5,255 nt of DNA, from the NCBI GenBank assembly GCA_043718245.1, contig JAYSWB010000027.1, positions 1 through 5,255 of the forward strand, written 5' to 3'. The translations under genes and the position numbers were made by a program. This DNA comes from JBAXAB01 sp043718245. GTDB lineage: Bacteria; Patescibacteriota; Minisyncoccia; Phycocordibacterales; CAIZLB01. Positions 1 to 5,255 of this stretch are shown in pieces. Numbering within the stretch: position 1 is the first letter of the stretch; each line of letters begins with the position of its first letter. The notes under the pieces are model-generated. The model was not told where the DNA came from. It saw nothing but the letters and a program-made list of their open reading frames with translations, and did no database searches.

Positions 1-92
1 GTAAAGTAATCAACGAGTGTTCCTTTACCTTCATCTCCGTAACCGATACCGACCAGAAGAATGTTTACTCTATTAATGTTTACCTTATTCAT
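1..92 (-). CDS. Adenylosuccinate synthetase-like protein, N-terminal 30 codons only
   Basis: The ATG at 92-90 opens a frame that runs off the window edge, so only about 30 residues are visible. They contain a hydrophobic strand followed by GYGDEGKGTLVDYF (about residues 17-30). This aligns with the PurA N-terminal motif TQWGDEGKGKIVD, which holds the phosphate-binding loop and the catalytic Asp. The Asp (D20 here) and GDEGKG are kept, but the preceding Gln-Trp reads Gly-Tyr and the Lys after GDEGKG is Thr, so this is a divergent member. The family joins IMP or a related substrate to aspartate using GTP; the actual substrate here is unknown. The start overlaps the last 8 bases of the pyruvate-kinase-like gene (ATGAATAA holds both start and stop), which suggests translational coupling. 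The family call rests on one motif. An ordinary purA, a PurZ-type enzyme or a specialised paralogue all remain possible. Confidence 0.72.
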   Translation of the reverse strand, partial: MNKVNINRVNILLVGIGYGDEGKGTLVDYF

Positions 93-1020
93 GATTTGCG
101 GGTCTTAGGCTGAATCTTTTTTTTCGTTTGAATTCTTCAAGAATATCCATGGCTTCAAGAAATGCGTTTGTATTGGCGCATAAATTGTCACATAGCATAA
201 AGTTACGGTAACCCATTCCATGCATAAGGTGGAGGTCAGCCAGATCGCCCATCGAAACTATTGCATCTCTTTCGAGGAGCGACGTCAGTATTCTTGAGGC
301 GACAATAGCATCTGGATCGTTTGTAATAATGAGTTTAAGCGCATCAATGATCTCGATTTTATTATCGAGGTTGATGAATAAATCATCACGGGCAGCCATC
401 AGTCTGACATTATCTTTGTAATGAGGATAAATATCAGCAACAAATTTGAGGCCCTTTGGTGATTCGATCTTGGCAATTAATTCGCATTTTGAATCAAGAG
501 CAACCATTTCAGCAATATCGCTTTCCTCTTCAACAAATGAGAGCATATACTTGTGAATACCAAGCTCTTTGGCGGCTTCAATATATTCCAGATCTTCTGG
601 AGTAAAATAGCCCTTGACTTTGAGATTTGGACTTTTGATATTAACGGACTGGCCTGCACCAACAGGGTAAGGAGGTTTTGGATCAACAAAGATCTTATTC
701 CCTTGTACTGCCGTGATGCTGGATTTTTCAGCATTGCGAAAATAAATTTCCGCCGGTAATTCTACTTCAACATCATGATTAAGTTCTATGTCTCCATACG
801 TTGGAACGGCCCATTTCGTTATACGTAATTGCCGCCCCTTGATATCGATCCACAGTTCTTTGCTGCCCATTTTTTCAATCAGTGTCTTGAGTAGTTCCTT
901 TGGGGTCAAAGGGGTACGGACACCGACATTAAAACGGCCACTTGTGATAAGCGAATGGCTAATCACATTTTCCAACCTTCCCATTTGATGAGGAGGCGGC
1001 AATGTACCGATTATCTTCAT
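85..1020 (-). CDS. Pyruvate-kinase-like barrel protein lacking the C-terminal domain
   Basis: A 311-residue protein that follows the pyruvate kinase A/B-domain pattern. Strand 1 is KIIGTLPPP (residues 2-10), and WIDIKGRQLRI (57-67) matches the LDTKGPEIR motif. A beta-rich insert (about 70-137) corresponds to the B domain. AKIESPKG (183-190) matches the KIEN motif with catalytic Lys184 and metal ligand Glu186. LMAARDDL (207-214) matches MVARGDLG with Asp213 as second metal ligand, and DAIVASRIL (237-245) matches the ATQML segment. Differences: the Thr of DTKG is Ile60, the Gly of ARGD is Asp212, and Ser242 replaces the active-site Thr. Usual pyruvate kinases have about 470 residues; the allosteric C-terminal domain is absent. 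Metal-dependent enolate or phosphate chemistry is plausible, but true pyruvate kinase activity is doubtful. The ATG at 1020 is preferred because strand 1 begins directly after it; its upstream region is A-rich without a clear Shine-Dalgarno. It lies just after an intrinsic terminator and overlaps the next gene by 8 bases. Confidence 0.8.
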   Translation of the reverse strand: MKIIGTLPPPHQMGRLENVISHSLITSGRFNVGVRTPLTPKELLKTLIEKMGSKELWIDIKGRQLRITKWAVPTYGDIELNHDVEVELPAEIYFRNAEKSSITAVQGNKIFVDPKPPYPVGAGQSVNIKSPNLKVKGYFTPEDLEYIEAAKELGIHKYMLSFVEEESDIAEMVALDSKCELIAKIESPKGLKFVADIYPHYKDNVRLMAARDDLFINLDNKIEIIDALKLIITNDPDAIVASRILTSLLERDAIVSMGDLADLHLMHGMGYRNFMLCDNLCANTNAFLEAMDILEEFKRKKRFSLRPANHE

Positions 1021-1064
1021 CTTTTTTTTTGTTTTTCTGTTTTGTTTTAAATAAGAGATAAAAT

Positions 1065-1088
1065 AAAGGGGCGAAAAATCGCCCCTTT
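1065..1088 (-). terminator. Intrinsic terminator or attenuator after the vWA gene
   Basis: A perfect 10-bp GC-rich inverted repeat (AAAGGGGCGA / TCGCCCCTTT) with a 4-base loop starts 22 bases after the vWA stop codon. On the minus strand it is followed by the U-rich tract ATTTTAT. It probably ends the three-gene transcript. Since I see no convincing promoter between it and the pyruvate-kinase-like start at 1020, some read-through could supply the downstream genes. On the plus strand it is followed by only four T, and no gene there would use it. Confidence 0.85.
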
Positions 1089-1110
1089 TGAATGTAATGT
1101 TTGATTTTTA

Positions 1111-2589
1111 CTATATTCGCTTGCTTTTGCTTTTCTTGTCAGCACCGGTGTCGTCAGTTTTATTAACCTTAGCGACAGCTGTTGTACTACCGTGAGCAAA
1201 CTGCCCAAGCGCTTTTCTTACGTCACCAATACGCTTTTGGGTCTGTTCTCTTCCCTGCATGTCAATTACATATGAGTCGAGATCATTTCCACTCTGAATA
1301 GCGATCGCTCCAAGTATGACATCAACAATTGCCTTTGGATCCTCGATTTTGAGAATATTTTCCGGCGGGATTACAGAACCCCATTGGTTTGTAATAAGTG
1401 TGTCGTCATACTTTGCATACGCTTCTTCAGCAACCTGGCGTTCGTTTGGATCGTAACTAAACTCAAAAGCTGTAACATCACTTGATGGACCAGTGCGTCC
1501 CGTAGGAGTTTCACCTTCGAAATGCAGCACTTTCCCATTTACCTCTAATTCAACTTTGAAAGGGGTTTTTGCTGGGAATCCATGCGTCGCGTAGTTGCGC
1601 ACAAAAACTTTGTACGCACCTTTTGGAGCCTTGCCTTTTGGCCAGCGAATATTTTCCACTGGCTTCATTGACACCGGTCCGCCCGCATTCATATCGACAT
1701 CAAGTTCGCCGTGCCCCACCTTTTTATTGCCATAGAAAATTTCTAAGCCCGTAGGAGTGATAATATGGAGGTCAAGATCGTTGTGGTTATACCACATGAG
1801 CGAAGCCCTGACATCAACATCATCATACATTCCCCCAGCTTCAGTCACTCTTCTCCTGATTTCAGCATCGATATTACTTCTCCTTTCTGCTGCTGTTTTT
1901 TTCGGAAAAATCAGAAATACATGAAAGTTTTTCTGAAGATCAGCAAACACTTTTGCCGAACTAATATCTTCCGCAACATCATCACCGATAAAACTCTTTA
2001 TCTGGTCTTTGGCAACTTTAGGATAAAATCCTTCATCGCCAACAAAGAAGAAGAGACCTTTCTTGCCGCGTTTATTCACGTCAAGTTTGGCATGCTTGGC
2101 AAAGTAGTATGCCAAAAGTTCATATGACTCCTGGCCTGTACCGCCTCCGCCTTCTTCAAGCCACATTTTGCCGAGAATGGCATCAAGCCTCTCATCAGAC
2201 TCAAACTGACCGACCTGGATCGGAGCAAAATCGCCTGATGTTGCATCTCCGATAGCGCAAAAGCTAACTGTCGGATCCGGAACATAACCTTTCATGTAGA
2301 GCTGGCCCATAAGCATGGGCAGTTTTTCATAAATGACTTTGGCATCATCGCCTCGCGAAGCTGTTACATCCATCGCCACTACAATTGGTGTAGTTTTTGG
2401 ATGTTCAGTAGAATCGCTGGCTTCACGTTTTTTGCCTTTAATGTTTAAGTCATCGTGCACTTCCCGACGCGCGGTACTGGCACTTTCACTGTCGCCACCT
2501 TCATGGCCACGATAATTGAAGTGTTCTTGAGTGCGGCTTGTGCGCTCTTCACTAACATCTTCGTGGTAACTTCCGCCACCGTCTAGCAT
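1111..2589 (-). CDS. vWA domain protein with DUF2135/YfaP-like domain
   Basis: A 492-residue protein. Residues 1-65 are charged, rich in Gly, Ser and Thr, and look disordered. A von Willebrand A domain spans about 68-230: the metal-site motif is D74-x-T-x-S78, a Gly-rich TGQES follows with Thr151, and a late Asp185 sits in VGDEGF, so a metal site appears intact. Residues about 262-378 resemble the DUF2135/YfaP beta domain: a DLDLHIITPTG stretch (271-281), a YGNKK turn, GELDVDMNAGG (294-304) and NIRWPKGKAPKGAYKVFV (313-330). A helical segment follows (about 408-462, with PPENILKIEDPKAIVDVIL), then a Lys/Ser-rich tail. There is no signal peptide or membrane segment, so it is probably cytoplasmic. 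vWA domains usually mediate metal-dependent protein contacts. It is last in the operon after the J-domain kinase-like gene, 60 bases downstream, and is a natural partner for it. The start is fixed by a strong Shine-Dalgarno. Domain calls are firm for vWA and good for DUF2135; function is unknown. Confidence 0.85.
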   Translation of the reverse strand: MLDGGGSYHEDVSEERTSRTQEHFNYRGHEGGDSESASTARREVHDDLNIKGKKREASDSTEHPKTTPIVVAMDVTASRGDDAKVIYEKLPMLMGQLYMKGYVPDPTVSFCAIGDATSGDFAPIQVGQFESDERLDAILGKMWLEEGGGGTGQESYELLAYYFAKHAKLDVNKRGKKGLFFFVGDEGFYPKVAKDQIKSFIGDDVAEDISSAKVFADLQKNFHVFLIFPKKTAAERRSNIDAEIRRRVTEAGGMYDDVDVRASLMWYNHNDLDLHIITPTGLEIFYGNKKVGHGELDVDMNAGGPVSMKPVENIRWPKGKAPKGAYKVFVRNYATHGFPAKTPFKVELEVNGKVLHFEGETPTGRTGPSSDVTAFEFSYDPNERQVAEEAYAKYDDTLITNQWGSVIPPENILKIEDPKAIVDVILGAIAIQSGNDLDSYVIDMQGREQTQKRIGDVRKALGQFAHGSTTAVAKVNKTDDTGADKKSKSKRI

Positions 2590-2594
2590 TTGTA

Positions 2595-2600
2595 CCTCCT
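2595..2600 (-). promoter_or_regulatory. Shine-Dalgarno site of the vWA gene
   Basis: AGGAGG lies 5 bases before the ATG at 2589, within AAGGAGGT, a near-perfect match to the anti-Shine-Dalgarno. It fixes the start and predicts strong translation. The 60-base gap before it is A-rich and holds no hairpin, consistent with cotranscription from the upstream gene. Confidence 0.9.
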
Positions 2601-2649
2601 TTTTAGATTTTGGTTTAACTAATTTTTGAACTTAATTTTTTGAATGTGT

Positions 2650-3750
2650 TTACACAAATAATTCAAATTTTGTCGGGCCTAAGACTTCTTTTCTTACTTC
2701 TTGTAAGACACCGTACAAGTCCCAGGCATCACGTGGACGCTGTAATGGACTTGTCAAAACCATGGCTTTTACAAAGTTCTGCAATTTTTGCGGAACCGTA
2801 TCAGGCATCGTATTTCTTTTGATATCACCACCCAGAAGATACATGAAACATTTACCTAATGAATAAATATCAGACGATGGTAATGGCGCTTCCTTTCTGG
2901 CAACTTCCGGCGGACTGAATTCTTCGTTTAAAACTTTGAACCCATCACCGGTTACTTTTGGATTAATAATCGCATAACTCCAGTCAACCATGATCAGATT
3001 GTGATCACGTCCTCGCACCATAAGGTGAGCAGGGATGATGTTGCCATGGATTACTCCCTGACTATGAACATAGCCAAGTACACTGAGCGCTCTCTGCATC
3101 ATCCAAAAAGCATGACGGAGCGGAACCCCTTGCGGATACTTTTTGTGTACCTCATGTAGATCAACACCATCAAAATACCTCAGGACCAAACAAATTTGTT
3201 CGTCAAAAGTTTTGCAAGTGTCGAGTAGAAACGGTAAATGTTTGCTCTGTTTACTCATTTCGGCCTGGAACATTCTGAGGACTCTGATTTCGTTTTGAGC
3301 TAAATCATTATCATCAATATCCTTAGTGACCTTGAGTACAATTTTACTTTCCAGATCAGTTGTACCGGCCACTTCTCCGCTCCAAATCTTGGCAATATCT
3401 CCGGTGCACAATGGTGCATGGATGACATATTCTCTCTTTGGAGTAATGATGACAAAGCTGTCTTCTTCATCACCTTTCGTTGCGGCCACTCTTTGACCGT
3501 ACTTGTTTTCTTTGACAGCAATTTGAGCTCTCTCATAGAGATCGCCCAAAGCCTTGAAGGCTTCGACAGACATATCTTTGTCGTTTGGATTTTTGTCGGG
3601 GTGAACTACCTGGGTAAACCCATGGTACTTTATTTGCAAAGCTTTTAACTTTTGCTCTATTTTTTCACCGGCAATTTCTCCAAAGACATCTTCGGGGTAA
3701 CCTGCTTCCAAAAAAACTGCATAGAGTTCTTTCAGGGTTTGTTTTTTCAT
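2650..3750 (-). CDS. J-domain/protein-kinase-fold fusion with degenerate catalytic loop
   Basis: A 366-residue protein. Residues 1-85 form a J-domain-like helical region with the HPD motif at 50-52 (VVHPDKNP), the element that stimulates Hsp70 ATPase. Residues about 98-356 are a protein kinase fold: a Gly-poor nucleotide loop (LCTGDIAKIWSGEV, 114-127), the VAIK-type Lys140, the helix-C Glu154, the DFG-equivalent D256-W-S, an APE-like PPE (280-282), the helix-F Asp294 in SSDIYSLGK, and Arg338 near the end. The catalytic loop is altered: HRDLKPxN reads HGNIIPAH (235-242), so the catalytic Asp is Asn237, the Lys is Ile and the metal-binding Asn is His. ATP-binding residues survive, so it may be a pseudokinase, a nucleotide sensor or an enzyme with non-standard catalysis. 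I recall similar HG-x(4)-P-x-H and VDW kinase-like proteins with J domains and a GPxxF C-terminus (GPTKF here) in other bacteria, but cannot search for them. It sits between the P-loop kinase gene (33-base gap) and the vWA gene. No membrane segment is seen. Confidence 0.85.
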   Translation of the reverse strand: MKKQTLKELYAVFLEAGYPEDVFGEIAGEKIEQKLKALQIKYHGFTQVVHPDKNPNDKDMSVEAFKALGDLYERAQIAVKENKYGQRVAATKGDEEDSFVIITPKREYVIHAPLCTGDIAKIWSGEVAGTTDLESKIVLKVTKDIDDNDLAQNEIRVLRMFQAEMSKQSKHLPFLLDTCKTFDEQICLVLRYFDGVDLHEVHKKYPQGVPLRHAFWMMQRALSVLGYVHSQGVIHGNIIPAHLMVRGRDHNLIMVDWSYAIINPKVTGDGFKVLNEEFSPPEVARKEAPLPSSDIYSLGKCFMYLLGGDIKRNTMPDTVPQKLQNFVKAMVLTSPLQRPRDAWDLYGVLQEVRKEVLGPTKFELFV

Positions 3751-3754
3751 GTGT

Positions 3755-3759
3755 CTCCT
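3755..3759 (-). promoter_or_regulatory. Shine-Dalgarno site of the J-domain kinase-like gene
   Basis: AGGAG lies 4 bases before the ATG at 3750, in the context AAAGGAGACAC. It supports this start. The short gap upstream of it consists mainly of A and C with repeated AAACCAAA-like units and has no terminator. Confidence 0.85.
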
Positions 3760-3783
3760 TTCTTTTGGTTTGGTTTTTTTGGT

Positions 3784-4407
3784 TTAGTTTGTGATGATGA
3801 GATTTGCTTTGTTTTTTTGAGGAATGACAAATTGTAAGTGATTAGGCATAACTTTTGTATCAAAAATGTTTTTTACTTTTTCCTTGGTAACACCGAGTAA
3901 TTCAGTATCTCTTTCAATACGCCGATTAAGTGCCGTCTCATAATCTGTTTCCATGTAAACAATATATGCATTGGCCTTGTTTATAAGGCTTTCCAGCATA
4001 GTAATTGAGAATAAACCTTCAGCAATGACAATGTCAGATGCCTTAAGTTTTTCAACACCACCGATGACTTTACCTTGTAAAAGGTTGTACTTTGGTAAGT
4101 ACGCGCATTGGCCATAAAATAAAGATTCTACGGCAAGGCGAAAATCAACTATGTGGTATGAATCAGGACGATCGAAAATTTTCTTTTTGTCCTCATTGAG
4201 GGGTAGTGTTGGGTCATCGACACTTTTGAAAAAGCTGTCGAGCGGAACCAATGTACTATCGGGAAAAGTAGTTTTAAGCTTTCGAGCTAAATAACTTTTG
4301 CCCGAACAGCTTCCTCCGGCTATGACCAAAAGGGTCGGCCGGGATAGTAAATTGATTTGACCGCAAATACGGGCAAACCCTTCTGTAACATTACATTTTT
4401 CAGGCAT
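3784..4407 (-). CDS. Uridine kinase-like P-loop small-molecule kinase
   Basis: A 207-residue protein from the ATG at 4407. It has a Walker A loop GGSCSGKS (residues 31-38), LDSFF (56-60) with the Asp that acts as catalytic base in uridine kinase/phosphoribulokinase relatives, and FDRPDSY (78-84), equivalent to the family's FDHPxAxD. A Walker B-like strand IVIAEGLF (126-133) carries a Glu, and RRIERD (162-167) is the lid Arg motif. The C-terminus FVIPQKNKANLIITN matches the typical fiePxkxxADiii ending. The order and length (about 210) fit the uridine kinase family, which phosphorylates nucleosides or sugar phosphates; the substrate here is not known. A TTG at 4440 in the same frame would add 11 residues but lies only about 6 bases from the predicted transcription start, so the ATG is preferred, even though its Shine-Dalgarno is weak. 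It is first in the operon with the J-domain kinase-like and vWA genes. Confidence 0.82.
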   Translation of the reverse strand: MPEKCNVTEGFARICGQINLLSRPTLLVIAGGSCSGKSYLARKLKTTFPDSTLVPLDSFFKSVDDPTLPLNEDKKKIFDRPDSYHIVDFRLAVESLFYGQCAYLPKYNLLQGKVIGGVEKLKASDIVIAEGLFSITMLESLINKANAYIVYMETDYETALNRRIERDTELLGVTKEKVKNIFDTKVMPNHLQFVIPQKNKANLIITN

Positions 4408-4452
4408 TTTATGTCTTATTTTTAAGTTTTTAGTTTTCAAAAAACTACTGTG

Positions 4453-4481
4453 ATAATATAGCTAAAAGGCTGTTTTGTCAA
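4453..4481 (-). promoter_or_regulatory. Near-consensus sigma70-type promoter of the three-gene operon
   Basis: A perfect -35 TTGACA (4481-4476) is separated by exactly 17 bases from TATTAT (4458-4453), one base from the -10 consensus. The predicted start of transcription is near 4446. It lies between the terminator of the NadD-like gene and the P-loop kinase gene, where a promoter is expected. Such strength suggests high basal expression or control by a repressor, though I see no clear operator palindrome over it. Confidence 0.88.
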
Positions 4482-4518
4482 TAGAGCCACAAAAAAGCGT
4501 AGCAGGTTTTTGGGCAAA

Positions 4519-4550
4519 TAAAAAATCCCGAAAAGTTGCCTTTTCGGGAT
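4519..4550 (-). terminator. Intrinsic terminator after the NadD-like gene
   Basis: A perfect 11-bp inverted repeat (ATCCCGAAAAG / CTTTTCGGGAT, 4525-4550) with a 4-base loop is followed on the minus strand by TTTTTA. It begins 4 bases after the stop codon of the NadD-like gene. The plus-strand side lacks a T-tract, so it works for minus-strand transcripts. It separates the NadD-like transcript from the downstream operon. Confidence 0.93.
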
Positions 4551-4554
4551 ATCA

Positions 4555-5255
4555 CTATTTGTATAAATTATTCTGTTTAATGAACTTTGCGACATCAGGA
4601 TGAACCAGTTTTTCATACTTATTGTCACCTGCCTTGACCATCTTACGGACCATCGTACCTGAACCATAAATGTTCGGAATGACGATGACTTTGCTGGTAG
4701 GTGGTAAATCAGCCTGTTCAACTTTATAACCTGGTCTCTCAATAACTATGAATTTGAGATTTTTCCAGATCTCACTTCCCTTTTGCCAGATGCGATGAAT
4801 TTCAGACTTCCATTCGCGACCACCGGTAACAATATCTCCACCGATAACGTGCCAAATTTCGACGTCATCACCAAATTGTTTGGCGAGTCTTTCTTGCAGC
4901 AAGTATGTCGGCGTGTAGATGTTTTGATCGAGATCGGTAAAATCAAACTGAACGTTCGGCAAATCACTGAATGCCAGTTTAACCATCGCCAGACGATCTG
5001 CATCGGTTACGATTGCAACTGACTGTTTGTCGGGACGGACACTACCACAAGGAACGATCAGGACAAGCTCAAAAATTTTGAGCAACTCCTCGATTATTTG
5101 CCGATGATGATTGCATGTCGGATTTAAACTTCCGCCAAACACTGCAATCTTTTTTTTCTCGTTAACTTTCTCATTAGCCTGATCAGTCTGACTGGGTTGC
5201 TGAGAAAGAATGTGTCGCTTGAGATCATTGTACCGATTGGTTAAATGAGCTGAAA
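4555..5255 (-). CDS. NadD-like nicotinate/NMN nucleotidyltransferase, 5'-partial or fused
   Basis: A HIGH-superfamily nucleotidyltransferase. The core matches NadD: KIAVFGGSLNPTCNHH aligns with KIAxFGGTFDPxHxGH; a PCGSVRPDK stretch and an ADRLAMVKLAF helix follow; YTPTYLL matches the YTxDTL motif; VIGGDIV with a later Trp matches GADxL...W; SGTMVR (161-166 counted from the GTG at 5142) matches the SxTxxR ATP-binding signature; and the end HPDVAKFIKQNNLY is typical. NadD adenylates nicotinate mononucleotide in NAD synthesis. The first His of HxGH is Cys10 and the Gly is His12, with the last His kept, so activity or substrate may differ. The GTG at 5142 falls inside the first strand and is not a credible start. 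The frame stays open for 37 more codons to the window edge with a polar linker-like stretch (SQQPSQTDQANEKVNEKKK) and no ATG, so the gene is partial here and may carry an N-terminal domain. Confidence 0.82.
   Translation of the reverse strand, partial: SAHLTNRYNDLKRHILSQQPSQTDQANEKVNEKKKIAVFGGSLNPTCNHHRQIIEELLKIFELVLIVPCGSVRPDKQSVAIVTDADRLAMVKLAFSDLPNVQFDFTDLDQNIYTPTYLLQERLAKQFGDDVEIWHVIGGDIVTGGREWKSEIHRIWQKGSEIWKNLKFIVIERPGYKVEQADLPPTSKVIVIPNIYGSGTMVRKMVKAGDNKYEKLVHPDVAKFIKQNNLYK

Noticed and set aside
1065..1088. Hairpin as a plus-strand or bidirectional terminator
   Set aside because: No plus-strand gene leads into it, and the plus-strand T-run is short.
1765..2127. Plus-strand open frame of 120 codons
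   Set aside because: It lies antisense inside the vWA gene, whose domain motifs and strong ribosome site make it the real gene; the antisense product shows no family motif.
3764..3786. AAACCAAA-like units as a CRISPR or tandem repeat array
   Set aside because: The units are only a few bases long, irregular, have no spacers and fit within one short intergenic gap.
4408..4440. TTG start for the P-loop kinase
   Set aside because: It sits almost at the predicted transcription start, has no ribosome site, and adds only Lys/Asn-rich residues outside the family fold.
4437..4742. Minus-strand open frame of 101 codons
   Set aside because: It overlaps the NadD-like gene in another frame, crosses the terminator and promoter, and has no recognisable motif.
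5140..5142. GTG as the start of the NadD-like gene
   Set aside because: It would remove the conserved first-strand residues KIA encoded in frame just upstream.

Overview
All genes in this window are on the minus strand, and no intergenic gap exceeds about 115 bases. Read in the direction of transcription (high to low coordinates), the order is: a 5'-partial NadD-like nucleotidyltransferase (5255-4555), an intrinsic terminator (4550-4519), a near-consensus sigma70-type promoter (TTGACA-17-TATTAT, 4481-4453), a uridine-kinase-like P-loop kinase (4407-3784), a J-domain/protein-kinase-fold fusion (3750-2650), a vWA/DUF2135-like protein (2589-1111), a second intrinsic terminator (1088-1065), a short pyruvate-kinase-like barrel protein (1020-85), and the first 30 codons of an adenylosuccinate-synthetase-like protein (92 to the window edge). 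The reverse strand offers only shadow frames.

The organism looks like a bacterium with moderately low GC, A-rich intergenic leaders, AGGAG-type Shine-Dalgarno sites in front of some genes, a standard sigma70-type promoter and the standard stop codons. Several enzymes are divergent or short versions of core metabolic families, which would fit a Patescibacteria/CPR-type genome. That placement is inference only; no rRNA, tRNA or ribosomal protein gene is present to settle it. No phage structural gene, transposase, integrase or CRISPR array is visible.

The central three genes look like one transcription unit, bounded by a clear promoter and a clear terminator. They combine a small-molecule kinase, a protein-kinase-like protein with an HPD-bearing J domain but a degenerate catalytic loop, and a vWA protein with a DUF2135/YfaP-like beta domain. 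Coupling of vWA proteins to atypical kinases and small-molecule enzymes is known from ter-type stress and conflict loci, so a signalling or stress-response module is a reasonable hypothesis. No TerD-family gene is in view and the function remains unproven.

On either side are divergent nucleotide- and phosphate-handling enzymes: a NadD-like protein with an altered HxGH motif, a pyruvate-kinase-like protein lacking the C-terminal domain, and a PurA-like protein whose start overlaps the previous stop by 8 bases. They may serve a specialised metabolite pathway rather than housekeeping metabolism, but the window cannot establish this.
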